Below are positions 27,780-41,068 of a DNA stretch of 64,000 bases, in pieces (position 1 is the stretch's first letter; each line of letters opens with the position of its first letter). Both the position numbers and the translations under genes were made by a program. The stretch is from Microbacterium sp. SYP-A9085 (GTDB taxonomy: Bacteria; Actinomycetota; Actinomycetes; Actinomycetales; Microbacteriaceae), in assembly GCF_009649635.1 (NCBI RefSeq), contig NZ_WJII01000004.1, forward strand, positions 1 to 64,000, read 5' to 3'. The notes under the pieces are model-generated. The model searched no databases and was not told where the DNA came from. It saw only the letters and a program-made list of their open reading frames with translations.

Positions 27780-28582
27780 CCTCGAGGATCGCCGCTGTGA
27801 TCGATGCCGCACACGCGGCCGGACGGGGCGTGCTCGTCGGCTATCTGCCCGCAGGCTACCCGGATCTGCGCACGAGCGTCGAGGCCGCCGTCACGCTCGC
27901 CGAGAACGGCGCCGACATCATCGAGCTCGGCCCGCCGTATTCGGACCCGGTCATGGACGGGCCCGTCATCCAGGAGGCGGCCCAGGCATCGCTGTCGGCG
28001 GGCTTCCGCCTGCGCGACCTGTTCCCCGTCGTGCGGGAGATCACCGATCGCACCGGCGTCCCGGTGCTGATCATGGCGTACTGGAACCTCGTGCTTCAGT
28101 ACGACGTCGACAGGTTCGCCGACGACCTGAAGGCCGCCGGGGGAGCGGGGCTGATCACCCCGGACATCACCCCGGACGCCGCCGCCGACTGGATCGCCGC
28201 GAGCGAACGGACGGGGCTGGACCGGATCTTCCTGGCTGCTCCGACCTCGAGCGACGAGCGCCTCGCGATGATCGTGCGCAAGACCACCGGGTTCGTCTAC
28301 ACCGTGTCCACGATGGGCATCACCGGGGAGCGGTCGGAGCTTGACGCCGCCGCCAGGACCCTCGTCGCGCGCCTGCGCGCCCAGGGCGCCCGGTACTGCT
28401 GCGTCGGGATCGGCATCTCCACCGCCGCGCACGTTGCTGGCGTGCTGGAGTACGCGGACGGCGCCATCGTCGGCACCGCGCTGGTGCGGGCCCTGCGCGA
28501 CGAGGGGATCGCCGGCCTCGGCGACGCGGCCCGCACCCTCGCCGCGGGCGCCGCGCTCAGCGGCGGTTCGGCGAGCGCCTAG
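27776..28582 (+). CDS. trpA: Tryptophan synthase alpha subunit
   Basis: TrpA cleaves indole-3-glycerol phosphate and channels indole to TrpB. ATG 27776 overlaps the trpB stop and gives 268 residues. Catalytic residues lie in [16 protein letters not shown] (Glu and Asp). YLPAGYPDL replaces the more usual YLTAGDP-type start, and [14 protein letters not shown] holds the flexible loop. The TAG stop (28580-28582) is the first half of the lgt -10. Confidence 0.97.
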   Translation: MTSRIAAVIDAAHAAGRGVLVGYLPAGYPDLRTSVEAAVTLAENGADIIELGPPYSDPVMDGPVIQEAAQASLSAGFRLRDLFPVVREITDRTGVPVLIMAYWNLVLQYDVDRFADDLKAAGGAGLITPDITPDAAADWIAASERTGLDRIFLAAPTSSDERLAMIVRKTTGFVYTVSTMGITGERSELDAAARTLVARLRAQGARYCCVGIGISTAAHVAGVLEYADGAIVGTALVRALRDEGIAGLGDAARTLAAGAALSGGSASA

Positions 28583-28585
28583 ACT
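28580..28585 (+). promoter_or_regulatory. -10 (TAGACT) for lgt, leaderless, overlapping the trpA stop
   Basis: TAGACT starts with the trpA stop codon and lies seven bases before the lgt ATG (28593). No ribosome site fits in the gap. lgt is therefore probably made from a leaderless mRNA separate from trp. Confidence 0.7.
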
Positions 28586-28592
28586 CGTACGC

Positions 28593-29585
28593 ATGACGTT
28601 CGCCCCCGCCGGTGCACTGACCGGCGTCCTCGCCAGCATCCCGAGCCCCTCCGTCAGCTATATCGACCTCGGGCCGCTGCGCGTGCACTTCTACGCCCTG
28701 TGCATCATCGCCGGCATCATCGTGGCGGCGCTGATGACGAATCGGCGGCTCACCCGGCGCGGCGCCGAGCCGTGGGTCGTGATCGACATCTCCCTGGTCG
28801 CGGTGCCGCTCGCGATCATCTGCGCACGCATCTATCACGTGCTCACGCACTACTCGTTCTACTTCGGCCCCGGTAAGAACCCGGCCTCCGCCCTGTACAT
28901 CTGGGAGGGCGGGATCGCCATCTACGGCGCCCTGATCGGCGGCGCGATCGGCGCGCTGATCGGATGCCGCTGGACCGGCGTCCGGTTCTGGAGCTTCGCG
29001 GATGCCCTCGCGCCCGGCATCATCATCGCGCAGGCGATGGGGCGCCTGGGCAACTACTTCAACCACGAGCTGTTCGGCCTGCCGACCACGCTGCCGTGGG
29101 GTCTTCAGATCGAGTCCAGCAATCCCGCCTTCCCGGCGGGCCTGGCGGCGGGGACGCTGTTCCACCCCACGTTCTTGTACGAGATGATCTGGAACCTGCT
29201 GGGAGCCGCCGTGCTGCTGTGGGCCGGTCAGCGCTTCCGCATGCAATGGGGACGCCTGTTCGGCCTGTACCTCATCTGGTACAGCGCGGGCCGCGTGGTA
29301 TGGGAGACGATCCGCATCGACCCCAGCGACGTGTTCCTCGGCCTGCGCACGAACGTGTGGGCGGCGATCTTCGGCGTCGTGATCGGCGTTGTCATCATGA
29401 TCGTGCAGAAGCGGCGGCATCCCGGCCTCGAGCCGTCCCCGTACCGTCCCGGGCGCGAATGGGGCGGCCGTGTACAATCGGGAAACACCCCTGACTTCGT
29501 CGACATCAGCGAGCCTGACGACGACGGAGATTCCGCGGCCGACGCCACGAACGCCGAGCCCGCAACCGTCGCCGCGGTGAAGTAG
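28593..29585 (+). CDS. lgt: Prolipoprotein diacylglyceryl transferase
   Basis: Lgt attaches diacylglycerol to the lipobox cysteine of prolipoproteins in the membrane. The 330-residue protein has seven or so membrane helices, HFYALCIIAGI with the conserved early His, and the signature GRLGNYFNHELFGLPT near residue 150. The C-terminal cytoplasmic tail is acidic and not conserved. lgt after trpA is the actinobacterial order. Its partner lnt is at 55.2-56.8 kb and a lipoprotein substrate at 62.5-63.4 kb. Confidence 0.96.
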   Translation: MTFAPAGALTGVLASIPSPSVSYIDLGPLRVHFYALCIIAGIIVAALMTNRRLTRRGAEPWVVIDISLVAVPLAIICARIYHVLTHYSFYFGPGKNPASALYIWEGGIAIYGALIGGAIGALIGCRWTGVRFWSFADALAPGIIIAQAMGRLGNYFNHELFGLPTTLPWGLQIESSNPAFPAGLAAGTLFHPTFLYEMIWNLLGAAVLLWAGQRFRMQWGRLFGLYLIWYSAGRVVWETIRIDPSDVFLGLRTNVWAAIFGVVIGVVIMIVQKRRHPGLEPSPYRPGREWGGRVQSGNTPDFVDISEPDDDGDSAADATNAEPATVAAVK

Positions 29586-29661
29586 GCCCGCGGCCGGTTC
29601 GATCTGCTCCGTCTCCTGGGCCGACGTCGTCCCATCCTGACCATCATGTGAGGACGGCATC

Positions 29662-34228
<4,567 letters not shown>

Positions 34229-34236
<8 letters not shown>

Positions 34237-35695
34237 TCCACGCGGATTCCTGAAGCTCACGTACCGCGAGCAGCCGCCGCGTCGCCCGGTCTCGGTGCGC
34301 ATCATGGACTTCGACGAGGTCTATGAGCGGACCGACACCGGCATGGTCGCCCGGCAGGCGTCGCGCTGCATGGACTGCGGCGTCCCGTTCTGCCACCGCG
34401 GCTGCCCGCTGGGCAATCTCATCCCGGAGTGGAACGACCTCGTCCGCCGCGACCAATGGGCCTTCGCCAGCGAGCGGCTGCACGCGACGAACAACTTCCC
34501 GGAGCTGACCGGCAGGCTGTGCCCCGCGCCCTGCGAGAGCGCATGCGTGCTCGGCATCAACCAGCCCGCGGTCACGATCAAGCGCATCGAGCAGACGATC
34601 GCCGACGAGGCTTTCGCGCACGGCTGGGTCAGGCCCCAGCCGCCCGGGCGGCTCACGGGCAAGACCGTCGCGGTGGTCGGCTCCGGGCCCGCGGGCCTCG
34701 CCGCCGCGCAACAGCTCACGCGCGCCGGCCACACCGTGGCCGTGTTCGAGCGGGACGACCGGGTCGGCGGGCTGCTGCGCTACGGCATCCCGGACTTCAA
34801 GCTGGAGAAGGCGGTCCTGGAACTGCGACTGGCGCAGCTGCGCGGTGAGGGCACGATCTTCCGCACCGGGGTGGAGATCGGCCGCGACATCACGTGGGAC
34901 CAGCTCAGCGCCCGCTACGACGCCGTGGTGATCGCCACGGGCGCCACCGTCCCGCGGGACCTGTCGCTGCCGGGGCGCGACGCCGACGGCATCCACTTCG
35001 CCATGGACTACCTCGTACAGTCGAACCGGGCCGTTGCGGGCGACGCGATTCCGGGCCAGATCACGGCCGAGGGAAAGCACGTCATAGTGATCGGCGGCGG
35101 CGACACCGGATCGGACTGCATCGGCACCGCCCACCGGCAGGGTGCGCGCAGCGTGACGAACCTGGCGATCGGCCGGCGCCCGCCCGAGGAGCGGCCCGAG
35201 CACCAGCCGTGGCCGATGATGCCGGCCGTGTTCGAGGTGCAGACCTCGCACGAGGAGGGCGGGGAGCGCTCGTATCTGGCATCGACCGTCGAGTTCCTGA
35301 CCGGCGACGACGAGCACGTCCGCGCCCTGCGGGTCGCGGAGACCGAGTACGTGGACGGCAGGCGGATTCCGCGCGCCGGCAGCGAGCACGAGATCCCCGC
35401 CGACCTGGTCCTGATTGCGATGGGATTCACCGGCGCCGAGCAGGAGACAGCGGCCGGCCAGCTCGGCGTCGGCTTCACACGGATGCACTCCGTCAAGCGC
35501 ACCCCGGACTTCCAATCGACCGTTCCCGGCGTGTTCGTGGCCGGGGATGCCGGCCGCGGCCAGTCCCTCATCGTCTGGGCCATCGCGGAAGGGCGGGCGG
35601 CCGCGGCGAACGTGGACGCGTACCTGACCGGACGCACGACGCTGCCCGCGTTCGTGGCCCCCGCCGATGTCGCGATCGGGGTACAGCCCGCGTAG
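34229..35695 (+). CDS. gltD: Glutamate synthase small subunit (NADPH)
   Basis: GltD carries electrons from NADPH through FAD and Fe-S clusters to GltB. ATG 34229 gives 488 residues. The N-terminal cysteine sets are [17 protein letters not shown] and [14 protein letters not shown]. The FAD loop is [20 protein letters not shown] and the NADPH loop [14 protein letters not shown]. The start lies inside gltB, so the two are translationally coupled. The TAG stop is the first half of the pyk -10. Confidence 0.97.
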
Positions 35696-35698
35696 TCT
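35693..35698 (+). promoter_or_regulatory. -10 (TAGTCT) for pyk, overlapping the gltD stop
   Basis: TAGTCT starts with the gltD stop codon. It predicts a leader of about 53 nt before ATG 35757, which includes a GGAG at 35742-35745. No -35 is obvious. Confidence 0.5.
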
Positions 35699-35756
35699 GG
35701 CTGGAGCCTCTTTTGCAAGTACCCCTCACAAACCAATCCCCGGAGAACTGCTCGGA

Positions 35757-37205
35757 ATGAGACGCGCGAAAATCGTCGCCACCCTCGGACCCGCCACGTC
35801 GTCGTACGAGATGGTTCGCGCCATCATCGACGCCGGCGTGGACGTCGCCCGCTTCAACCTCAGCCACGGCGACTACACCGTGCACGAGAGCAACTTCGCC
35901 AACGTGCGCAAGGCCGCCGACGATGCTGGGCGCCCGGTTGCCGTGCTCGTGGACCTGCAGGGCCCGAAGATCCGGCTCGGCCGCTTCGCGGACGGCCCGC
36001 ACGACCTCGCCGTCGGCGACGTGTTCAAGATCACCACCGACGACATCCCGGGGACGAAGGAGATCGTCTCCACGACGTTCAAGGGGCTGCCGGCGGATGT
36101 CTTGGCCGGCGACTTCCTGCTGATCGATGACGGGAAGGTCCGCGTCCAGGTCGTGGACACCGACGGCACCACCGTGACCACGAAGGTCGTCGTGGGCGGC
36201 GCGGTGTCCAACAACAAGGGCATCAACCTGCCCGGAGTCGCCGTGAACGTCCCGGCGCTCAGCGACAAGGACGAGGCGGACCTGCGCTGGGGACTGCGCA
36301 TCGGCGCCGACATCATCGCGCTGTCGTTCGTGCGCGACGCGAAGGACGTGCAGCGCGTCCACGAGATCATGGCCGAGGAAGGCCGCCGCGTCCCGGTGAT
36401 AGCGAAGATCGAGAAGCCGCAGGCCGTGGACCATCTCGAGGAGATCATCGACGCTTTCGACGGCATCATGGTCGCCCGTGGCGACCTGGGCGTGGAGCTG
36501 CCGCTGGAGGCGGTGCCGATAGTGCAGAAGCGCGCGGTCGAGCTGTGCCGCCGGATGGCCAAGCCGGTCATCGTCGCGACGCAGATGCTGGAGTCGATGA
36601 TCAGCAGTCCGGTGCCCACGCGCGCCGAGACCAGCGACGTGGCCAACGCGGTGCTGGACGGTGCGGACGCGGTGATGCTGTCCGGCGAGACGAGCGTGGG
36701 GGAGTATCCCGTGGTGGTGGTCGAGACGATGGCGCGCATCATCGCATCCACCGAGGATCACGGGCTGGAGCGGATCCTGCCGCTGGGCACGAAGCCGCGC
36801 ACGCAGGGCGGCGCGATCACCGCCGCGGCACTCGAGCTCGCGGAGTTCATCGACGTGAAGTACGTGTGCATCTTCACGGAGTCCGGCGACACGGCCCGGC
36901 GGATGTCGCGGCTGCGCCCGAAGATGCCGATGATAGCGTTCACTCCAGATCCTGCCATCCGTCGCCGGATGGCGCTGACGTGGGGCATCCATGCCACCCT
37001 CGCCGAACACGTGCCGCACACGGACCGGATGTTCATCCAGGTGGACGAGTACCTGCTGGGCAAGAACCTCGCGCAGGTGGGCGACAAGGTCGTCGTGATC
37101 TCGGGATCCCCTCCGGGGATCATCGGCTCGACGAACGACATCCGCATCCACAAGGTGGGCGACGCGGTGCATGGCGCCGCACCGATCTATCGCGACGGCC
37201 GGTAG
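35757..37205 (+). CDS. pyk: Pyruvate kinase
   Basis: Pyk makes ATP and pyruvate from phosphoenolpyruvate. ATG 35757 gives 482 residues starting MRRAKIVATLGPATSSYEMV; longer frames run back through the promoter and are rejected. The active-site stretch VIAKIEKPQAVDHLEEI, MVARGDLGVELPLE and KPVIVATQMLESMI are all present. The B domain lies at about 70-170, and the C-terminal allosteric domain is complete. The strong hairpin after the stop makes it a single-gene unit, apart from possible readthrough from gltBD. Confidence 0.98.
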   Translation: MRRAKIVATLGPATSSYEMVRAIIDAGVDVARFNLSHGDYTVHESNFANVRKAADDAGRPVAVLVDLQGPKIRLGRFADGPHDLAVGDVFKITTDDIPGTKEIVSTTFKGLPADVLAGDFLLIDDGKVRVQVVDTDGTTVTTKVVVGGAVSNNKGINLPGVAVNVPALSDKDEADLRWGLRIGADIIALSFVRDAKDVQRVHEIMAEEGRRVPVIAKIEKPQAVDHLEEIIDAFDGIMVARGDLGVELPLEAVPIVQKRAVELCRRMAKPVIVATQMLESMISSPVPTRAETSDVANAVLDGADAVMLSGETSVGEYPVVVVETMARIIASTEDHGLERILPLGTKPRTQGGAITAAALELAEFIDVKYVCIFTESGDTARRMSRLRPKMPMIAFTPDPAIRRRMALTWGIHATLAEHVPHTDRMFIQVDEYLLGKNLAQVGDKVVVISGSPPGIIGSTNDIRIHKVGDAVHGAAPIYRDGR

Positions 37206-37222
37206 TCGCGCAGCGCGGAACA

Positions 37223-37250
37223 GCGGGATGCCTTTGTCGAGGCATCCCGC
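37223..37250 (+). terminator. Rho-independent terminator of pyk
   Basis: GCGGGATGCCT (37223-37233) and AGGCATCCCGC (37240-37250) are perfect 11-bp arms around the loop TTGTCG, followed by the T-rich TTCGTCGTCTTC. This is the clearest intrinsic terminator in the window. Confidence 0.92.
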
Positions 37251-37266
37251 TTCGTCGTCTTCGGTG

Positions 37267-37272
37267 TATGTT
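37267..37272 (+). promoter_or_regulatory. Putative -10 (TATGTT) for the LtrA-like gene
   Basis: TATGTT lies 33 bp before ATG 37306. GGGAGG (37295-37300) is a good ribosome site five bases from the start. Confidence 0.5.
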
Positions 37273-37305
37273 CGCGGTGTCATCCGGCAGCAACGGGAGG
37301 ACGCG

Positions 37306-38490
37306 ATGGCCAGTGCCGGTCACGACGCCGCAGTCGAGCACCCGGCGGCGCCCACCGGCGGGCGCCGCGTGCACTGGGCCGAACTGCTGTTCGACCTCGT
37401 GCTCGTCACCGCGGTCGGACAGATCGCCCGCGGACTGCACGGCGACCCGGACGGGTGGCGGTTCGCTGCGACGGCGGCTCTGCTGGCCGTCGTGTGGTGG
37501 GCATGGGTGAACGTCAGCGTCACCATGAACATCTTCGGCGCGCGGGTGACACCGGCGATCTGGACGTGCGTGTTCGCGGCGATGGCGCTGGTGGGGATGA
37601 TGGCGGTCGCCGCCCCCGGCGCCTTCGGCGAGCGGGCCTGGGCGTTCGCGCTCGGCAACGGGCTGATCCGGCTGGTGTGGATGGTGCCGTGGAGCCTCAA
37701 GCGCCGCGCGGTGGGCCGGCCGTGGTGGCGGCCGGTCGTGTACTGCCTGGTGCCGGCGGCGCTGTGGCTCGGATCGATCCCGGTGCCGATGCCGTACGGT
37801 GCGGTGCTGTGGGCCGTCGCCGTCGGCTTGGAGGTGGCGCTGCTGAGCGGGCTCGGACGCCGCGGCGGTCCGCTGGCGGAGCGCATGGACCTCGATCACC
37901 TGATCGAGCGGGTGACGCTCGTGGTCGTCATCGCGTTCGGCGAGGCGCTGCTGTCGGTGATCTCGGCCCTCGACGGCCGTTGGGCGGCCGCGTCGATGGC
38001 CGCCGCGGCGCTCGGGTTCACCGCCGTCGTCGCCCTGGCGTGGGCGTTCTTCGCGTTCGCGCCCGCCGCCGTCGAGCGCGGGCTGCATCGCCTCGCGGCA
38101 GCGGGGCGCCTGGCGCCGCTGCGGGACGCCGTGATGTACCTCCCGTTCCTGCTCATCTCGGGAATAGTGATGCTGGCCGCCGGCGTCGGCACTGCTATCG
38201 CCGACGCGCCGGAGGTGCTGCCGCCTGGGGCACTGATCTGCCTGGCGGCCGGGGTGAGCCTGTTCGCGGTGGCCAGCGTCGCGGAGTCCCTGCGGTACGG
38301 AGCGCCGTGGCGCGACGTCGCACCGTGGGCACCGGTGGGCGTCGTCCTGCCGTGGGTGCTGATGCCGCTCGGTGCGCTGTTGTCGGCGGTGGGTGTGCTG
38401 ATCGCGCTCGCCTGCATCGTCGTGCTCTACGCGACGGCCGTATCGCTGAACGCGCACCGGGTGGCCGTGCGGAGGGCACGTCAGGTCTGA
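37306..38490 (+). CDS. Low temperature requirement protein A (LtrA) family membrane protein
   Basis: The 394-residue protein has about ten hydrophobic helices. Its first helix carries HWAELLFDLVLVTAVGQIA, matching the ELFFDLVFVxAxxQ signature of LtrA-family proteins. The family was named from Listeria growth at low temperature; its biochemical role is unknown. The start is fixed by GGGAGG. It is monocistronic between the pyk terminator and a hairpin at 38514-38541. The family call is good, but function cannot be inferred. Confidence 0.85.
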   Translation: MASAGHDAAVEHPAAPTGGRRVHWAELLFDLVLVTAVGQIARGLHGDPDGWRFAATAALLAVVWWAWVNVSVTMNIFGARVTPAIWTCVFAAMALVGMMAVAAPGAFGERAWAFALGNGLIRLVWMVPWSLKRRAVGRPWWRPVVYCLVPAALWLGSIPVPMPYGAVLWAVAVGLEVALLSGLGRRGGPLAERMDLDHLIERVTLVVVIAFGEALLSVISALDGRWAAASMAAAALGFTAVVALAWAFFAFAPAAVERGLHRLAAAGRLAPLRDAVMYLPFLLISGIVMLAAGVGTAIADAPEVLPPGALICLAAGVSLFAVASVAESLRYGAPWRDVAPWAPVGVVLPWVLMPLGALLSAVGVLIALACIVVLYATAVSLNAHRVAVRRARQV

Positions 38491-38513
38491 GCGCCGACGC
38501 GGGGACTGTGCGA

Positions 38514-38541
38514 GGCGCCGGGTGTGAACGCGTCCGGCGCC
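38514..38541 (+). terminator. Hairpin after the LtrA-like gene
   Basis: GGCGCCGG (38514-38521) pairs perfectly with CCGGCGCC (38534-38541) around a 12-nt loop, 24 bp after the stop. There is no U tract. A possible -10 (GACAAT, 38555-38560) for the next gene follows. Confidence 0.55.
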
Positions 38542-38614
38542 ACAGCGGTGGCGTGACAATGATCCTGGACCACGACTGACATCCCGCTCGGAACGAGAGA
38601 CAAGGAAGCAGACC

Positions 38615-39067
38615 ATGGCCACGAACCCCTATGCGCAGTTCAACGACGCCGTCATTGCCGAGTTCCGCGCCACCGGCGGCACCGTCGCCCGGTTCGGGCG
38701 GAGCCTTGTCCTGCTGCACCACACCGGCGCGAAGACCGGCACGGCACGGGTCACCCCGGTGATGGGCATCCGCGACGGGAACAGCTGGCTCATCGCAGCA
38801 TCCAAGGCCGGGGCCGACGACAACCCGGCCTGGTACCACAACCTCGTCGCCCACCCGGACATCCAGATTGAAACACCCGACGACGGCACGCTGCAGGTCC
38901 ATGTCGCCGATCTGACCGGACCGGAACGAGACGCGGCCTGGGCGAAGTTCACCGCAGCCAGCCCGGGATTCCGTTCATACGAGGGCCGCACCGCGCGGAA
39001 GATCCCCGTCCTCCGTCTCACGCCCGCGTCAATCCCGCGCCCAGGAGATCCGAACAGGAGCCGATGA
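38615..39067 (+). CDS. Deazaflavin-dependent (DDN-like) oxidoreductase, copy 1
   Basis: The 150-residue protein belongs to the nitroreductase family related to mycobacterial Ddn, split-barrel enzymes that use cofactor F420. Visible motifs are VLLHHTGAKTGTARVTPVM, WLIAASKAGADDNPAWYHNL and the closing IPVLRLTP. Its substrate is unknown. A GGAAGC-type ribosome site lies shortly before ATG 38615. It overlaps a second family member, so the two form a pair. Use of F420 is inferred from the family and needs F420 synthesis genes elsewhere in the genome. Confidence 0.85.
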   Translation: MATNPYAQFNDAVIAEFRATGGTVARFGRSLVLLHHTGAKTGTARVTPVMGIRDGNSWLIAASKAGADDNPAWYHNLVAHPDIQIETPDDGTLQVHVADLTGPERDAAWAKFTAASPGFRSYEGRTARKIPVLRLTPASIPRPGDPNRSR

Positions 39068-39531
39068 TGGCTTTCACCACACCCGATGGCACCTACGGGA
39101 TCACCATGAAACCGAACCGGGCCATGAAGTGGTTCATGGCCCGGCAGGTCACAGTGATCCGCAAGGGCAAGCAGACGAAGATGATGGGCATCCCGGTCCT
39201 CGTGCTGGTCACGATGGGCCGCACGTCGGGGAAGACGTACGAGACGCCGGTGGGCTACTGGGTGCAGCACGGCGGGTCCTGGTTGGTGTGCGCGTCGGCG
39301 GGGGGCGCGGCGAAGAACCCCGCCTGGTACCGGAACCTCGCCGCTGCACCCGACGATGCGCGCATCGTCCTCGCCGGCGAGGAAATCCCCGTCGCCGCAC
39401 AAGAGCTTCACGGCGCCGAACGGGACTCTGCATGGCGGCAGATCACACAGGCAGCTCCCCGGTTCGCGGGCTATACGAAGAAGACCGACCGCGTGCTCCC
39501 GGTCATCCGCCTCACGAGGCGCACGGCCTGA
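39064..39531 (+). CDS. Deazaflavin-dependent (DDN-like) oxidoreductase, copy 2
   Basis: This is a second family member of 155 residues, with VLVTMGRTSGKTYETPVGY, WLVCASAGGAAKNPAWYRNL and VLPVIRLTRR. It is clearly diverged from its neighbour, so the duplication is not recent. Start ATG 39064 overlaps the previous stop; ATG 39067 has the better spacing from AGGAG (39056-39060). The two proteins may act as a heteromer or on related substrates. Confidence 0.85.
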   Translation: MMAFTTPDGTYGITMKPNRAMKWFMARQVTVIRKGKQTKMMGIPVLVLVTMGRTSGKTYETPVGYWVQHGGSWLVCASAGGAAKNPAWYRNLAAAPDDARIVLAGEEIPVAAQELHGAERDSAWRQITQAAPRFAGYTKKTDRVLPVIRLTRRTA

Positions 39532-39564
39532 AGAAGGGCGTGAAAACGCTGGGGGCGGAAAATG

Positions 39565-39647
39565 TGCCGGTGGTGGGAGTCGAACCCACACGCCCTCGCG
39601 GGCAACCGAGTTTGAGTCGGTCGCGTCTGCCATTCCGCCACACCGGC
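39565..39647 (-). tRNA. tRNA-Leu (anticodon CAA)
   Basis: On the minus strand a full cloverleaf is present. The acceptor stem is GCCGGTG/CACCGGC, the anticodon stem ACCGA/TCGGT encloses the loop CTCAAAC with anticodon CAA, there is a long variable arm (CCCGCGAGGGCG region), and the T-arm is GTGGG/CCCAC with TTCGACT. The long variable arm and the discriminator A fit tRNA-Leu. The 3' CCA is not encoded. A small hairpin (GCGT/ACGC around TTTC) and CCTTCTTC follow at about 39533-39549 and may terminate it. Confidence 0.97.
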
Positions 39648-39660
39648 GCACTTGGAGTCG

Positions 39661-39666
39661 AGCCTA
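39661..39666 (-). promoter_or_regulatory. -10 (TAGGCT) of the tRNA-Leu gene
   Basis: Read leftward, TAGGCT lies 13 bases before the tRNA 5' end. This predicts a start with a precursor leader of about six nucleotides. Confidence 0.55.
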
Positions 39667-39700
39667 TCGCAGGCCAGCGGGAGCCAGCGGCGTTCCCCAT

Positions 39701-39811
39701 GTCGCAGAACAGGTGGGTCACGCACCTGTGAAGCCGCCTTTTGTGAGACCCCGCCGAGGGATGTCGCACAAGTTGCGACGCGACGGCGCCTCATCCCGCA
39801 TCTTCTGCGAC
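39701..39811. repeat. Structured gap with nested inverted repeats upstream of pdtaR
   Basis: Outer arms GTCGCAGAA (39701-39709) and TTCTGCGAC (39803-39811) are perfect complements. Inside lie ACAGGTG/CACCTGT (39709-39715 with 39723-39729) and GTCGCA/TGCGAC (39763-39768 with 39774-39779). I see no coding frame with support here. It could be a small RNA, a terminator cluster or a remnant of a mobile element. Confidence 0.6.
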
Positions 39812-39826
39812 CCGGCCGACGGCGCG

Positions 39827-39857
39827 CACCCACCCACCCACCTACCTACCCACCCAC
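39827..39857 (+). repeat. Tetranucleotide (YACC)n microsatellite
   Basis: Eight consecutive units run CACC x4, TACC x2, CACC, then CAC. The tract ends 61 bp before the pdtaR -10 and could vary in length by slippage. Confidence 0.85.
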
Positions 39858-39918
39858 AGCGTCCCCACCGCCGCCCCCCGCCGGCCGCCCCACCGCACGC
39901 CGCGGAACGGCGATACCG

Positions 39919-39924
39919 TAGGAT
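39919..39924 (+). promoter_or_regulatory. -10 (TAGGAT) for the ANTAR regulator, leaderless
   Basis: TAGGAT is followed by exactly six bases and GTG 39931. There is no ribosome site that could serve this start, so a leaderless mRNA is predicted. Confidence 0.7.
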
Positions 39925-39930
39925 CGAAAG

Positions 39931-40548
39931 GTGACTGAGCAGGAACAGAACTCCGGGTCCGCATCCGCACCGCGTCGCGTCGTGGTCGCCGAGGACGAAT
40001 CGCTCATCCGCCTCGACATCGTCGAGATCCTCCGCGACAACGGGTTCGACGTGGTCGGTGAAGCCGGCGACGGGGAGACCGCGGTCGCCCTTGCCACCGA
40101 GCTGCGGCCCGACCTGGTCATCATGGACGTCAAGATGCCGCAGCTGGACGGCATCTCCGCCGCAGAGCGGCTGAGCAAGAACCACATCGCCCCCGTCGTC
40201 CTGCTCACCGCGTTCAGCCAGAAGGAGCTCGTCGAGCGCGCAAGCGAAGCCGGCGCCCTGGCCTACGTGGTCAAGCCGTTCACCCCGAACGACCTGCTGC
40301 CGGCGATCGAGATCGCCCTGGCCCGGCACGAGCAGATCATCACGCTCGAGGCCGAGGTGCAGGACATGGTCGAGCGCTTCGAGACCCGCAAGCTCGTCGA
40401 CCGCGCCAAGGGCCTGCTCAACGAGAAGATGGGCCTCACCGAGCCGGAGGCGTTCCGCTGGATCCAGAAGGCGTCAATGGACCGGCGCCTGACGATGCAG
40501 GATGTCGCCAAGGCGATCATCGAGCAGCTCGCGCCGAAGAAGGGCTGA
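39931..40548 (+). CDS. pdtaR: ANTAR-domain response regulator, PdtaR-like
   Basis: The 205-residue protein joins a receiver domain (residues about 15-130) to an ANTAR RNA-binding domain (about 135-200). The receiver has the acidic pair in VVVAEDESLIRLD, phospho-acceptor Asp66 in LVIMDVKMPQLDG, Thr in VVLLTAF and Lys in YVVKPF. The ANTAR part reads RAKGLLNEKMGLTEPEAFRW. ANTAR proteins bind paired hexaloops in mRNA leaders and prevent termination. It matches Rv1626 (PdtaR), which also lies near polA. Its partner PdtaS kinase is not in the window. Confidence 0.93.
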   Translation: MTEQEQNSGSASAPRRVVVAEDESLIRLDIVEILRDNGFDVVGEAGDGETAVALATELRPDLVIMDVKMPQLDGISAAERLSKNHIAPVVLLTAFSQKELVERASEAGALAYVVKPFTPNDLLPAIEIALARHEQIITLEAEVQDMVERFETRKLVDRAKGLLNEKMGLTEPEAFRWIQKASMDRRLTMQDVAKAIIEQLAPKKG

Positions 40549-40560
40549 GCGCCGCGCGGA

Positions 40561-41010
40561 TCAGGACCGCGCTCGCTCGGTGATCATGTTCGTGATCCGC
40601 ACCGTCGAGCACCGGCGGCCGTGATCATCGGAGATGACGATCTCGTGCACCGCGATCGTGCGGCCGAGGTGGATCGGCGTGCACACGCCGGTCACGAATC
40701 CGCTGCGCGCGGAGCGGGTGTGCGTCGCGTTGATGTCCACGCCCACCGCCAGCCGGCCGGGCCCCGCGTGCCAGTTCGCGTGCATCGACCCGAGCGATTC
40801 GCCCAGCACCACGTATGCGCCGCCGTGGAAGAGGCCCACCGGCTGCGTGTTGCCGGCCACCGGCATCCGGCCGACGCACTGCTGCGCGGTGAATGCGATC
40901 CACTCGAAGCCCATCTTCTCCGCGAGGGCACCCGTTCCCCGCGCCCGCGCCCACTCCAGCGGGTCGGCGGGACGGTCGTCCCACGACGGTGCGGACGGCT
41001 CGGCGGACAT
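40561..41010 (-). CDS. PaaI-type hotdog-fold thioesterase
   Basis: The 149-residue protein has the hotdog thioesterase core, with GLFHGGAYVVLGESLGSMHA as the signature helix (HGG then the catalytic acid) and VGVDINATHTRSA as a later strand. Such enzymes hydrolyse acyl-CoA thioesters such as phenylacetyl- or hydroxybenzoyl-CoA; the substrate here is unknown. The GGGGAG site close to the ATG fixes the start. It converges on pdtaR with 12 bp between stops, and is divergent from polA. Confidence 0.88.
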   Translation of the reverse strand: MSAEPSAPSWDDRPADPLEWARARGTGALAEKMGFEWIAFTAQQCVGRMPVAGNTQPVGLFHGGAYVVLGESLGSMHANWHAGPGRLAVGVDINATHTRSARSGFVTGVCTPIHLGRTIAVHEIVISDDHGRRCSTVRITNMITERARS

Positions 41011-41056
41011 GGCTCTCCCCTCACCGGCGGCGACGGGGGATGTCGACGCCGCTGAC

Positions 41057-41062
41057 TAGGCT
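41057..41062 (+). promoter_or_regulatory. -10 (TAGGCT) for polA, leaderless
   Basis: TAGGCT lies six bases before GTG 41069, predicting a leaderless polA mRNA. The thioesterase promoter must lie in the same short divergent gap, but I could not identify its -10. Confidence 0.7.
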
Positions 41063-41068
41063 GACAGG

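Noticed and set aside
39541..39660. Short protein frames crossing 39565-39647
   Set aside because: The stretch is a complete tRNA-Leu gene on the minus strand.
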